Positions 8,533 through 17,803 of a stretch of 64,000 nucleotides of DNA are shown here, piece by piece. The notes beneath the pieces were generated by a model, which was not told the DNA's origin, made no database searches, and saw only the letters and a program-made list of their open reading frames with translations. Both the position numbers and the translations under genes were made by a program. Source of the stretch: JAKACA01 sp963769255. Lineage in GTDB: Bacteria > Actinomycetota > Acidimicrobiia > Acidimicrobiales > Bog-793. How positions within the stretch are numbered: the first letter of the stretch is position 1; each line of letters opens with the position of its first letter. The stretch covers positions 186,001-250,000 of the forward strand of contig CAVYKV010000002.1 in assembly GCA_963769255.1 (NCBI GenBank), read 5' to 3'.

Positions 8533-9383
8533 TGACCCTCACAGCCCCTGCGCCGGCGGCGATCACCGTCGCCGAACCGCTGCCCGCCCGTGCGGGGAGC
8601 CTCGCCCGTTTCGCCCGCGAGACCACGCTCCTCGTCGGGCGCAGCCTGCGCGCCATCCCTCGCGTGCCCGAACGCCTGAGCGACGTGACGATCCAGCCGA
8701 TCATCTTCACGCTGCTCTTCCTCTACGTGTTCGGCTCCGCCATCCACATCCCCGGCGTTCGTTACCAGGACTACCTCCTGCCCGGCCTGCTCGGGCAGAG
8801 CCTCGCCTTCGGCGTCATCGGGACGGGGACCGCCACGGTCACGGACTTCACCACCGGGGTGACGGATCGCTTCCGCTCCCTGCCGGTGACGCGCCTGTCG
8901 GTCATCACCGCCCAGGTGGTCGGCCAGATTCTCGAGCAGATCCTCGGCATCGTCATCGTCGGGGGCATGGGCCTCGCCCTCGGCTGGCGGCCCCACCTCT
9001 CCGTCGGAAGCGGCTTCGAGCTGGCCGGCCTCCTCCTGTTGGGGCTCTTCGCCTTCAGCTGGTTCGGCGTCCTCATGGGCATGCTCGTGCGGAGCTCGGA
9101 CGCCATGCAGGGACTCGGCTTCGCCATCGTCTTCCCGCTGTCGTTCCTCGGGGGGACGTTCGTGCCCATCCAAGGCATGAAGGTCGTGCCGAGGGTCATC
9201 GGCGAGTGGGATCCCCTCTCCGCCTTCGTGGCAGCCGTCCGCCAGGTCTGCCAGGGCATCCACTCGAGCGGGTCATGGCAGCTGGAGCACCCGATCGTCG
9301 CCATGGTCGGCTGGTGCGCCCTCGTGACCGTGATCTGCGTGCCCCTCGCCCTCCGCCGCTTCCGCCTGAGCAGCGCCGGCTGA
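8529..9383 (+). CDS. ABC-2 type permease, DrrB-like
   Basis: Membrane partner of the preceding ATPase. The 284-residue protein has a ~45-residue cytoplasmic N-terminus, then about six membrane segments, with the ABC-2 family pattern RSLPVTRLSVITAQ after the second helix and FPLSFLGGTFVPIQGM before the fifth. The start MMTLTAPAP uses the ATG at 8529 that overlaps the ATPase stop. The pair would form a (DrrA)2(DrrB)2-type drug or lipid exporter. It is convergent with ilvC with five bases between stops. Confidence 0.9.
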   Translation: MMTLTAPAPAAITVAEPLPARAGSLARFARETTLLVGRSLRAIPRVPERLSDVTIQPIIFTLLFLYVFGSAIHIPGVRYQDYLLPGLLGQSLAFGVIGTGTATVTDFTTGVTDRFRSLPVTRLSVITAQVVGQILEQILGIVIVGGMGLALGWRPHLSVGSGFELAGLLLLGLFAFSWFGVLMGMLVRSSDAMQGLGFAIVFPLSFLGGTFVPIQGMKVVPRVIGEWDPLSAFVAAVRQVCQGIHSSGSWQLEHPIVAMVGWCALVTVICVPLALRRFRLSSAG

Positions 9384-9388
9384 ACGGC

Positions 9389-10414
9389 TCAGCCGCCGGA
9401 GACGTCCTCCAGACGCTGGCGGCCGGCCGAGACGAAGGGCATCATCGCCCGCAGCTCGGCACCGACCTTCTCGATCTGGTGCTGGCGGCCCTGCTCACGG
9501 AGCTCGCGGTAGCGCGGCCGCCCCTTGGCGTTCTCGGCCACCCACTCGGCGGCGAAGCGACCGTCCCGGATCTCCTCCAGGATGGCCTTCATCTCCTGGC
9601 GCACGTGGTCGTCGATGATGCGGGGCCCCCGCGTCATGTCGCCGTACTCCGCCGTGTCCGAGACGGAGAAGCGCATGCCGGAGATTCCCTGTTCGTACAT
9701 GAGATCCACGATGAGCTTGAGCTCGTGCAGGCACTCGAAGTAGGCGGACTCCGGCTGGTAGCCGGCCTCCACGAGCGTCTCGAAGCCGGCCATCACGAGG
9801 GCGGTGACGCCGCCGCAGAGGACGACCTGCTCGCCGAAGAGGTCCGTCTCGGTCTCCTCCTCGAAGGTCGTCTCGAGCACGCCGGCTCGGGTGGCGCCGA
9901 GGGCGTCGGCGTACGAGAGGGCCAGCTGCATCGTCTTGCCCGACTCGTCGGCGCTCACGGCGATGAGGGAGGGCACCCCGCCCCCCTCCGTGAAGGTGCG
10001 GCGGACGAGGTGGCCGGGCCCTTTCGGGGCGACCATGCCGACGTCGACGCCGGGCGGCGGGTTGACGAGGCCGAAGCGGATGTTGAAACCGTGGGCGAAG
10101 AAGAGAGCGTCCCCGTCGGCGAGGTTGGGGGCGATCTCGCTCTCGTAGACGGCGGCCTGCTCGGTGTCGGGCAGGAGCATCATGACGAGGTCGGCCTCCG
10201 AGGCGGCCTGGGCCACGGAGACGACGCGGAGCCCTGCCTCCTCGGCCTTGGCACGGGAGGAGGAACCTTCGCGCAGCCCGACGCGTACGTCGACACCCGA
10301 GTCCTTCAAGTTGAGGGCGTGGGCGTGCCCCTGCGACCCGTAGCCGATGACCGCTACCGTGCGGGAGCGGACGAGTGCCTTGTCTGCGTCGTTCTCGTAG
10401 TAGAGCTGTGCCAC
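9389..10414 (-). CDS. ilvC: Ketol-acid reductoisomerase (NADP+)
   Basis: Second common step of valine and isoleucine synthesis: Mg2+-dependent isomerisation and NADPH reduction of acetolactate. 341 residues, class I (short) form. The Rossmann motif GYGSQGHAHALNLKDSG is near residue 25, followed by Arg/Ser-containing loop GLREGSSSRAKAEE for NADPH phosphate, and the C-terminal knotted domain has GISGMRFSVSDTAEYGD. The GTG at 10414 starts MAQLYYEND, with GAGAGGAA upstream as ribosome binding site. It follows ilvN after 88 bases and is probably read from the same ilvB transcript. Confidence 0.96.
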   Translation of the reverse strand: MAQLYYENDADKALVRSRTVAVIGYGSQGHAHALNLKDSGVDVRVGLREGSSSRAKAEEAGLRVVSVAQAASEADLVMMLLPDTEQAAVYESEIAPNLADGDALFFAHGFNIRFGLVNPPPGVDVGMVAPKGPGHLVRRTFTEGGGVPSLIAVSADESGKTMQLALSYADALGATRAGVLETTFEEETETDLFGEQVVLCGGVTALVMAGFETLVEAGYQPESAYFECLHELKLIVDLMYEQGISGMRFSVSDTAEYGDMTRGPRIIDDHVRQEMKAILEEIRDGRFAAEWVAENAKGRPRYRELREQGRQHQIEKVGAELRAMMPFVSAGRQRLEDVSGG

Positions 10415-10502
10415 GGCGGGGGCTTCCTCTCGATGTCGGGGTCGGTGACGGTTGCTGGAAACGGCGAGCCGGTGATCGGTGGTCGGGTGCCGGCGAGTCG
10501 GC

Positions 10503-11048
10503 TCAGGCGCTCTCGGCGTGCTCCTCGGCGAGGGCGCCCGCCGCTCCCAGCTTAGGGAGGGCGACGCGCCCTGTCCGTTGCAGCTCGACGATCCCGTAGG
10601 AGGCCATCAGCTCCTCGAAGTCGTCGAGACGGTCCGGTGCGCCCGCCAGCATGACGGTGAGGCAGTCGAGGCCGACGTCGACGATCTGGCCACCGAAGAC
10701 CCCGACGAGCTGGATGACCTGCGCACGCCGGTCGGCGTCGGCCGAGACCGTCGCCAGCAGCAGCTCGGCCTCGCGGGCCTCGTCCGGGTGCAGCTCACTG
10801 ATGTGCACGACGTTGATGAGCTTGTCGAGCTGGGCGACGACCTGCTCGAGGGGCGCCGACTCGACGTCGACGACGATCGAGATGCGGGAGAAGCGGGGAT
10901 CGTCCGTCGGGGCCACGGCGAGGGAGAAGATGTTGTAACCCCGCCGTGCGAACAGGCCGGCCACCCGTGTCAGGACGCCTGCCTTGTTCTCGACGAGGAC
11001 GGTGAGGAGGTGGTGGCGCGCCCTGCCCATCGAAGCGGTCGGGCTCAT
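10503..11048 (-). CDS. ilvN: Acetolactate synthase small (regulatory) subunit
   Basis: Regulatory partner of IlvB that confers valine feedback control. The 181 residues hold two ACT-type halves; the N-terminal ACT domain is clear (LLTVLVENKAGVLTRVAGLF, then RRGYNIFSLAV). Length is slightly above the usual 160-170. The ATG at 11048 overlaps the ilvB stop as ATGA, giving coupled, near-stoichiometric synthesis of the two subunits. Confidence 0.95.
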   Translation of the reverse strand: MSPTASMGRARHHLLTVLVENKAGVLTRVAGLFARRGYNIFSLAVAPTDDPRFSRISIVVDVESAPLEQVVAQLDKLINVVHISELHPDEAREAELLLATVSADADRRAQVIQLVGVFGGQIVDVGLDCLTVMLAGAPDRLDDFEELMASYGIVELQRTGRVALPKLGAAGALAEEHAESA

Positions 11049-12811
11049 GGCTGCCCCTGCCGGTGGCGCTGGCTCGGGTGCACGACGATGTCGTCGTTGG
11101 AGGCCCCGGCGGGCACCATGGGGAAGACCTGCTCCATCGAGTCGGTGCGGAAGTCGATGACGACCGGTCGGTCGTCGATCTGGTTGGCCTTGTCGATGGT
11201 CGGCAGTACGTCCTCCGGCGTCTCCACGCGGAACCCGGCGCATCCCATGGACTCGGCCCAGCCCACGTAGTCGGGCAGGTCGGGCGAGAGGTACACCTCC
11301 GAGTAGCGCTCCTCGTAGAACATGTGCTGCCACTGCCGCACCATCCCGAGGTAGGCGTTGTTCAGGATGGCAATCTTCACGGGGATGCGCTCGGCACTGG
11401 CGGTGACGAGCTCCTGCGCCGTCATCTGGAAGCAGCCGTCGCCGTCGATCGCCCACACCATGGCGTCCGGGCGGCCCACCTTCGCCCCGAGGGCGGCCGG
11501 CACGGCGAAGCCCATCGTGCCGAGCCCGCCCGAGTTCACCCACGTGTTCGGGTGGTCGAAACGCCAGTACTGCGACGCCCACATCTGGTGCTGGCCCACG
11601 CCGGACACGACGACGGTGTCGTCCGGGGTGTTGTCGCGCAGCGTCTCGAGGACGAACTGCGGCTTCAAGAGCGGCCGGTGCCCGGCCGACTCCAGGATCG
11701 TGGTGGCCTCCGCCGGCTGGTCGTAGACGAGGGGGAAGTCGTCCTGCCAGCGCCGGACCCGTCCCATCCATTCCTCGAGACGCTCGGGCGCAAGCTCGCC
11801 GGCGGCGTGCCGCGGCGTGAGGGCGGACACGAGCGCCTCCGTGGCGAGGCGGCAGTCGGCCACGATGCCCACCTGCGGGCGCCGCACCTTGCCGATCTCC
11901 GCCTTGTCGATGTCGACGTGGATGACGGCGGCGTGCGGGGCGAAGGCGGACACCTTGCCCGTCACCCGGTCGTCGAAACGACTCCCGAGGGCGATGAGGA
12001 GATCGGCCTCTTGCAGGGCCGTGACCGCCGTGTAGTTGCCGTGCATGCCCGGCATGCCGAGGCAGAGCGGGTGGCTGTCGGGGAAGGCGCCCCGCGCCAT
12101 GAGGGTCGTGACGACGGGGATGCCCGTGAGCTCCGCCAGCTCGCGCAGGGCGGCGGAGCCGCGGGACTTGAGGACGCCGCCGCCGGCGTAGATGACGGGG
12201 CGCCGGGCGGCGGCGATGAGCTCGGCCGCCTCGGCGACGGGCGTGGGCGCCGGGTGGGAGGGCGGCCGGTAGCCCGGCAGGTCCAGCTCCTCGGGCCAGT
12301 ACCACTCCATGGTCTGGAGGGCGACGTCCTTCGGGACGTCGACGAGCACGGGCCCGGGCCGGCCGGTCGTGGCGACGTGGAAGGCCTCGGCCACCACGCG
12401 GGGGATGTCGGAGGCGTCGGTCACGAGCCAGTTGTGCTTCGTGACGCCCATCGTGATGCCCGTGATGTCCGCCTCCTGAAAGGCGTCCGTGCCGATGGCC
12501 GTCGTCGACACCTGCCCGGTGACGACGACGATGGGGATGGAGTCCATGTAGGCGTCGCACAACGGCGTGACGATGTTGGTGGCGCCCGGCCCGCTCGTGG
12601 CGAAGGCGACGCCGGGACGCCCCGTGACGTGTGCGTAGCCTTCTGCCATGTGGCCGGCGCCCTGCTCGTGCCGGACGAGGATGTGGCGGATGGGCGAATC
12701 GATGATGGGGTCGTAGATGGGGAGGATGGCACCGCCGGGAAGGCCGAACACGACCTCGACGCCTTCGGTCTCGAGGCTCTTCACGAGTGCCTGGGCTCCG
12801 GTCAGCTGCAT
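11045..12811 (-). CDS. ilvB: Acetolactate synthase large (catalytic) subunit
   Basis: ThDP- and FAD-dependent condensation of two pyruvates, or pyruvate with 2-oxobutyrate. 588 residues. Motifs in order: the ThDP glutamate region GVEVVFGLPGGAILP at ~16-30, ATSGPGATN, the FAD-binding middle domain, and the C-terminal ThDP motif GDGCFQMTAQEL...NNAYLGMVRQWQ. The ATG at 12811 (MQLTGAQAL) follows AGGAAGGACC, a good ribosome binding site; longer in-frame extension upstream would cross the attenuator and is rejected. Expression appears to be controlled by the leader described at 12869-13008. Confidence 0.97.
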   Translation of the reverse strand: MQLTGAQALVKSLETEGVEVVFGLPGGAILPIYDPIIDSPIRHILVRHEQGAGHMAEGYAHVTGRPGVAFATSGPGATNIVTPLCDAYMDSIPIVVVTGQVSTTAIGTDAFQEADITGITMGVTKHNWLVTDASDIPRVVAEAFHVATTGRPGPVLVDVPKDVALQTMEWYWPEELDLPGYRPPSHPAPTPVAEAAELIAAARRPVIYAGGGVLKSRGSAALRELAELTGIPVVTTLMARGAFPDSHPLCLGMPGMHGNYTAVTALQEADLLIALGSRFDDRVTGKVSAFAPHAAVIHVDIDKAEIGKVRRPQVGIVADCRLATEALVSALTPRHAAGELAPERLEEWMGRVRRWQDDFPLVYDQPAEATTILESAGHRPLLKPQFVLETLRDNTPDDTVVVSGVGQHQMWASQYWRFDHPNTWVNSGGLGTMGFAVPAALGAKVGRPDAMVWAIDGDGCFQMTAQELVTASAERIPVKIAILNNAYLGMVRQWQHMFYEERYSEVYLSPDLPDYVGWAESMGCAGFRVETPEDVLPTIDKANQIDDRPVVIDFRTDSMEQVFPMVPAGASNDDIVVHPSQRHRQGQP

Positions 12812-12868
12812 GGTCGGGGGTCCTTCCTCAGTGGTCGTCGTCGTGGTGGGGCTGGGGGCGTGCGGTCC

Positions 12869-12902
12869 GGAAAACAAAACGACCTCCCCTTCAGGGGAGG
12901 TC
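12869..12902 (-). terminator. ilvB attenuator (intrinsic terminator)
   Basis: A perfect 9-bp stem, GACCTCCCC (12881-12889) with GGGGAGGTC (12894-12902) and a 4-base loop, is followed on the minus strand by GTTTTGTTTT. It stands between the leader peptide and ilvB, where premature termination would regulate the operon. A second hairpin with arms 12906-12912 and 12927-12933 lies just upstream of it in the transcript. Confidence 0.85.
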
Positions 12903-12933
12903 GAGGCGCACGGCGCGAGAAGGCGTCGTGCGC

Positions 12934-12972
12934 TCAGGTGATGAGTACGAGGAGGCTGTCGAGGCTTCTCAC
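12934..12972 (-). CDS. ilvB leader peptide
   Basis: Twelve codons from a GTG: M R S L D S L L V L I T, then TGA. Four Leu, one Val and one Ile among twelve residues is the composition expected for a ribosome-stalling leader that measures branched-chain aminoacyl-tRNAs. It ends about 30 bases before the attenuator stem. No ribosome binding site is seen, and the promoter spacing suggests the transcript may begin at or next to the GTG, a leaderless arrangement common in actinobacteria. The exact start is inferred; an upstream CTG in the same frame is possible. Confidence 0.7.
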   Translation of the reverse strand: MRSLDSLLVLIT

Positions 12973-12979
12973 GAGCGTC

Positions 12980-13008
12980 AGTATGACTGACGCCGCCGGG
13001 GCCCGCAA
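12980..13008 (-). promoter_or_regulatory. Promoter of the ilvB leader
   Basis: On the minus strand TTGCGG (13003-13008) and CATACT (12980-12985) are 17 bases apart. The start of transcription would fall about seven bases after CATACT, which is at the leader GTG (12972). Confidence 0.55.
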
Positions 13009-13064
13009 ACCGCCCCGCCCGATTCTCCGCCGGCAGAGGCTCGCCCGCGCCGGGCAAGCGGCGC

Positions 13065-14758
13065 TCAGGGCTCGGTGACGGCCCCTCGCTCCGCCCCCGT
13101 GACGAGGCGGGCGTACTTGGCGAGGGCTCCGGTGACGTAGCGGGGCCCGAGCGGCTTCCAGCCGGCCCGCCGCCGATCCAGCTCGGACTCGTCGACGAGG
13201 ACGTCGAGGCGTCCCGTCCTCGTGTCGAGCACGATGCGGTCGCCGTCGGCCACGAGGGCGATGGGACCTCCGACGGTGGCCTCGGGTGCGACATGGCCGA
13301 CGCAGAAGCCATGGGTGCCGCCGCTGAAGCGCCCGTCGGTGACGAGGGCGCAGTCGGCCCCGCGGCCGGCGCCCTTCATGGCGCCGGTCGACGGCCAGCA
13401 TCTCGCGCATGCCGGGGCCGCCCTTCGGGCCCTCGTAACGGATGACGACGACCGTGCCGGGGGTGATGGAGCCGGCGAGGATCGCCTCCATGGCGGCGTC
13501 CTCCCCGTCGAAGACGCGGGCGACGCCCTCGAAGCTCGGGGCGTCGAGGCCGGCGATCTTCACGACGGCACCCTCCGGTGCGAGGCTCCCCCGCAGGATG
13601 GCGAGGCCGCCGTCGGCGTGGATGGGGTCGCTCAGCGGGTGGGCGACGGTGCCGTCCGGCGCCGGCGGGGCGAGTGCCTCCAGGTTCTCGCCCATCGTGC
13701 GCCCCGTCACGGTCAGGCAGTCGCCGTGCAGGAGGCCGGCGTCGAGCAGCTCCTTCATGACCATGGGAACGCCGCCCACGGCGTCGAGGTCGACCATGTG
13801 GAAGCGGCCGTGCGGTTTCATGTCCGCCAGATGTGGCACCCGCTTGCCGATACGGGAGAAGTCGTCGATGGAGAGATCGACGCGGGCCTCGTGGGCGATG
13901 GCGAGGAGGTGGAGGACGGCGTTCGTCGAGCCGCCGAGCGCCATGGCGACGGCGATGGCGTTCTCGAAGGCCTCTTTCGTGAGGATCTGGCGTGCCCTCG
14001 TGCCGTTCTCGAGCAGGCGCATGACGGCGCGCCCGCTCTCGGCGGCGATCTCGTCGCGCCGTGGGTCGACGGCCGGCGGGGAGGAGCTGCCGGGCAGTGC
14101 CAGCCCGATCGCCTCGGAGATGGAGGCCATCGTGTTGGCCGTGAACATGCCGGCGCAGGCGCCCTCGCCCGGACAGGCGTGGCGCTCGATCTCGCCGAGC
14201 TCCTCGGCCGAGCACTCGCCGGCGGCGTAGGCGCCCACGGCCTCGAAGACCGAGACGACGTCGAGGGCGCGATCGCCGAGATGGCCGGGCAGGATGGAGC
14301 CGGCGTAGACGAAGACCATCGGGAGGTCGAGGCGGCCCGCTGCCATCATCATGGCAGGGAGCGACTTGTCGCAGCCGGCGAGGCCCACGAAGGCGTCGAA
14401 GCGCTCGGCATGCATGACGACCTCGACGGAGTCCGTGATGATCTCCCGGCTCACGAGCGAGGCCCGCATGCCCTCGTGGCCCATCGAGATGCCGTCGGAG
14501 ACGGCGATGGAGACGAACTCGAACGGGATAGCCGCCGAGCTCGGCCACACCCCGCTTGGCCGCCTTGGCGAGGCGGGCGAGCGGCATGTTGCAGGGCGTC
14601 ACCTCGTTCCAGGTGGAGGCGACGCCGACCTGAGCCTTGGCGAAGTCCTCGTCGGTGAGCCCGACGGCGCGCAGCATCGCCCTGGCGGGCGCCCGCCGGG
14701 GGCCCTCGGTCACGTCCTGGCTGTGGATCTTCACGGGCGTCGGTGTCGGGTCGGCCAT
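13065..14758 (-). CDS. ilvD: Dihydroxy-acid dehydratase, two frameshifts
   Basis: Third step of valine/isoleucine synthesis, an Fe-S dehydratase. Read across three frames the product is ~563 residues, the normal length. Frame 1 gives the start (MADPTPTPVKIHSQDVTEG...GVASTWNEVTPCN); frame 2, from about 14530, gives FVSIAVSDGISMGHEGM, the cluster cysteine in LAGCDKSLP and HACPGEGACAGMFTANTM; frame 3, from about 13388, gives ALVTDGRFSGGTHGF and the C-terminus. Removing one base near 14530 and one near 13390 restores a continuous gene. Both are net insertions. An organism with intact ilvBNC would be expected to keep ilvD, so sequencing error is the likelier cause. Confidence 0.9.
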
Positions 14759-14886
14759 GGGCGCAGGCTAGGCGAGCCGTACCCGTGGCGACGACACGGC
14801 GGCGGCACCGACGGGCCGGAACCGGGGCGCCGGATGAGCGTGGAGGGCGGGGTGTCGTTGCGGTGTGCACCCGGACGACGGGGTGC

Positions 14887-16314
14887 TCAGTGGCGGCGGG
14901 CCTCCAGGGCTTCGGTGACGACGCGGCCGTTGGCGCGTCCCTTCGTGGCCTTCATCACCTGGCCCATGAGGAAGGAGGCCATCTTGGCGTCGCCGCCCCG
15001 GTAGCGCTCCCACTCGTCGGGGTGAGCGGCGATGAGGTCGTCGAGGAGGGTGTCGATCTCGTCGGTCTCCATCGCCTCGAAACCCAACCGCGCGGCGATC
15101 TCACCCGGCTCGCCGCCCGAGTCGATGAGCTCGGACAGCACCGTCTTCGACTGCGTGGCCGAGAGCTTGCCGTCGGCCTCCAGGCGGAGGAGGGCGGCGT
15201 AGGCGGCGGGGTCGAGCGAGCGGGCGCCCTCGGACTTGGCGGCCGCCTCGTTGGCGGTGCGGGCGAGCGCCAGCCGCGCCTCGGCACCGGCGGCCACCGT
15301 CGCCAGCACGAGCTGGTCGAGGTCGAGCTCGATGACGGTCTGGATCTGCTCCGCCGTGCCGTCCTCGCCGGCGAGGTCGGCGAGTCGGCGGCGGCGCTCG
15401 GCCGGCATGAGGCCGACCCCGCTGCCGGCAGCGGCGAGGAGGGCGTCGTCTGGCACGACGGGCACGAGGTCCGGCTCCGGGAAGTACCGGTAGTCGTAGG
15501 CCTCTTCCTTCGAGCGCAACGAGTAGGTGCGGTTGGCGTTCTCGTCGAAGTGGCGCGTCTCCTGGGTGACACGCTCGCCCGACTCGACGAGGGCGACCTG
15601 GCGCTCGGCCTCGTACTCGATGGCCCGTACGAGCGAGCGGAGGGAGTTGAGGTTCTTCACCTCGCAGCGCGTGCCGAACTCGCTCGAGCCGGCCGGGCGA
15701 ACCGAGACGTTTGCATCTACTCGCATGGAACCCTCCTCCATGCGCCCGTCGGAGGCCCCGGCCGCCACCACGATGGCCCGCAGCTCGGACACGTAGGCAC
15801 GTGCCTGGGCGGCCGATCGGAGGTCGGGTGCCGAGACGATCTCGACGAGAGGGACGCCGGCCCGGTTGTAGTCGACGAGGGAGTGGTCGGCGCCGTGGAT
15901 GCGGCCCGCCGCCCCGCCGATGTGGGTCGACTTGCCGGTGTCCTCCTCGATGTGGGCGCGCACGATGCCGACGCGGGTGCCGTCGGGCAGGTCGAGGGAG
16001 CCGTCCACGTTGATGGGGGCGTCGTACTGGCTGATCTGGTAGTCCTTCGGCATGTCCGGGTAGAAGTAGTTCTTGCGGTGGAAGATCGAGGGCTCGATGC
16101 GGCAGGAGAGGGCCTGCCCGATCCGGATGGCGAGCTCGACGGCCCTGCGGTTGAGGACCGGGAGCGAACCGGGCAGGCCGAGGCAGACGGGGCAGATGTT
16201 CGTGTTGGGCTCCGCCCCGAAGTGATTGGGGCAGCCGCAGAAGAGCTTCGTCTCGGTCGACAGCTCGCAGTGCACCTCGAGGCCGATGACCGTCTCGTAG
16301 GCGGGCTCAGGCAC
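14887..16314 (-). CDS. gatB: Asp/Glu-tRNA amidotransferase subunit B
   Basis: Kinase/transamidase subunit of GatCAB, which converts misacylated Glu-tRNA(Gln) and Asp-tRNA(Asn) to the correct amides. 475 residues. The N-terminal VIGLEVHCEL, zinc-binding Cys set CGCPN...NICPVC, KNYFYPDMPKDYQISQYD and the C-terminal tail/YqeY-like domain (EIDTLLDDLIAAHPDE...GQVMKATKGRAN) are all present. It overlaps gatA by eight bases in a gatC-gatA-gatB operon. Confidence 0.97.
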   Translation of the reverse strand: MPEPAYETVIGLEVHCELSTETKLFCGCPNHFGAEPNTNICPVCLGLPGSLPVLNRRAVELAIRIGQALSCRIEPSIFHRKNYFYPDMPKDYQISQYDAPINVDGSLDLPDGTRVGIVRAHIEEDTGKSTHIGGAAGRIHGADHSLVDYNRAGVPLVEIVSAPDLRSAAQARAYVSELRAIVVAAGASDGRMEEGSMRVDANVSVRPAGSSEFGTRCEVKNLNSLRSLVRAIEYEAERQVALVESGERVTQETRHFDENANRTYSLRSKEEAYDYRYFPEPDLVPVVPDDALLAAAGSGVGLMPAERRRRLADLAGEDGTAEQIQTVIELDLDQLVLATVAAGAEARLALARTANEAAAKSEGARSLDPAAYAALLRLEADGKLSATQSKTVLSELIDSGGEPGEIAARLGFEAMETDEIDTLLDDLIAAHPDEWERYRGGDAKMASFLMGQVMKATKGRANGRVVTEALEARRH

Positions 16315-17803
16315 CCGACACCACCTCCCCGAGGTGGACGGGGCCGCGGGCCGAGTCCGGCGCGGACTTCTCGAGCGTGGCGGCCGTCCGCAGCATGACC
16401 GCCTCGCCGAGGGCGGGAGCCAGCACCTGCACGCCGACGGGCAGGCCTTCGGCGTCGAGGGCGAACGGCACGGACACGGCGGGGTGGCCCGAGAGATTGG
16501 ACGGGATGGTGCAGAGGTCGTTCAGGTACATCTCGATGGGGTTCTCGGTCTTCTCGCCGAAACGGAAGGCGGCCGACGGCGTCGTCGGCGACAGGAGGAC
16601 GTCGAAGCGCTCGTAGGCGGCCTCGAAGGCCCGGATGACGAGCGTGCGCGCCTTCTGTGCCTGGCCGTAGTAGGCGTCGTAGTAGCCGGAGGAGAGGGCG
16701 TAGGTCCCGATCATGACGCGGCGACGCACCTCCGGCCCGAAGCCGGCCGCCCGCGTGCGGGCGTTCATCGACTCGGCGTCGGGGCCGTCCACGCGAAGGC
16801 CGTAGCGCACGCCGTCGTAGCGGGCGAGGTTGGAGGACGCCTCGGCCGGGGCGATGATGTAGTAAGCGGCCAGCCCGAGCAGCATCTCGGGGATGGAGAC
16901 GGGCTCGACCTCGGCGCCCGCCCTGGCGAGTGCTTCGCCGGCCTCGTTGGCAGCCGAGGCGCAGGCGGGGGCCACCTGGCCGAGGAAGTCGGAGATGAGG
17001 CCGACTCGCAACCCCTCCACGCCGTCGTCGAGTCCCGCCAGGAGCGAGGGGGCGGACTCGCCGAGCGAGGTCGAGTCGGCCGGGTCGTGGCCGGCGATGA
17101 CCTCGAGGGCGGCGGCGGCGTCGCCCACGAAGGGGGCGAAGGTCCCGATCTGGTCGAGCGAGCTGGCGAAAGCGATGAGCCCGTAGCGGGAGACCCGGCC
17201 GTAGGTCGGCTTGATGCCGACGACACCGCAGAGAGCCGCCGGCTGGCGGATCGACCCGCCAGTGTCGCTGCCGAGACCCGTGGCGACGAGTCCGGCGGCG
17301 ACGGCGGCGGACGTGCCGCCGGAGGAACCACCCGGTACCCGCGCCGGATCCCAGGGGTTGCGGGTGGGGCCGAAGGCGGAGTTCTCCGTCGACGAGCCCA
17401 TGGCGAACTCGTCGAGGTTGGTCTTGCCGATGGCGACGGCACCGGCTTGGCGCAGCCGCTCGACGACCGTGGCGTCGTAGGGCGGAAGCCAGCCGGCGAG
17501 GATGCGGGACGCGCAGTTGGTCTCGACGCCGCGGGTGCAGAGGTTGTCCTTGAGGGCGAGCGGCACGCCGGCCAACGGCCCCGGGTCGGTGCCACGGCCT
17601 ACGGCATCGTCGAGGCGGGAGGCGGCCTCGAGGGCCGTCTCTGCCATCACGAGGTTGAAGCAGTGGAGGTCCCCGTCGAATGCCTCGACGCGCCGCAGCG
17701 CTTCCTCGGTGACGCTGAGGGCCGACGCCTCCCCGGAGCGCACGGCCGCTGCGATCGCCCGCGTGCCCTCGTCGAGCAGGTGCCCTGCGTGCGTCTCGCT
17801 CAT
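16307..17803 (-). CDS. gatA: Asp/Glu-tRNA amidotransferase subunit A
   Basis: Amidase subunit that releases ammonia from glutamine for GatB. 498 residues of the amidase-signature family: catalytic Lys in LALKDNLCTRGVETNC, Ser cis/trans pair in RVPGGSSGGTSAAVAAG, and the nucleophile Ser in LGSDTGGSIRQPAA. It begins four bases inside gatC (ATGA) and overlaps gatB downstream, so the three subunits are tightly coupled. Confidence 0.97.
   Translation of the reverse strand: MSETHAGHLLDEGTRAIAAAVRSGEASALSVTEEALRRVEAFDGDLHCFNLVMAETALEAASRLDDAVGRGTDPGPLAGVPLALKDNLCTRGVETNCASRILAGWLPPYDATVVERLRQAGAVAIGKTNLDEFAMGSSTENSAFGPTRNPWDPARVPGGSSGGTSAAVAAGLVATGLGSDTGGSIRQPAALCGVVGIKPTYGRVSRYGLIAFASSLDQIGTFAPFVGDAAAALEVIAGHDPADSTSLGESAPSLLAGLDDGVEGLRVGLISDFLGQVAPACASAANEAGEALARAGAEVEPVSIPEMLLGLAAYYIIAPAEASSNLARYDGVRYGLRVDGPDAESMNARTRAAGFGPEVRRRVMIGTYALSSGYYDAYYGQAQKARTLVIRAFEAAYERFDVLLSPTTPSAAFRFGEKTENPIEMYLNDLCTIPSNLSGHPAVSVPFALDAEGLPVGVQVLAPALGEAVMLRTAATLEKSAPDSARGPVHLGEVVSGA

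Noticed and set aside
12812..13064. T-box riboswitch for ilvB
   Set aside because: No T-box consensus or specifier stem was seen, while a leader peptide rich in Leu/Val/Ile and a terminator explain the region.
13065..14758. Programmed frameshifting in ilvD
   Set aside because: No slippery heptamer with a downstream pseudoknot was seen, and the same type of +1 break recurs in unrelated genes.
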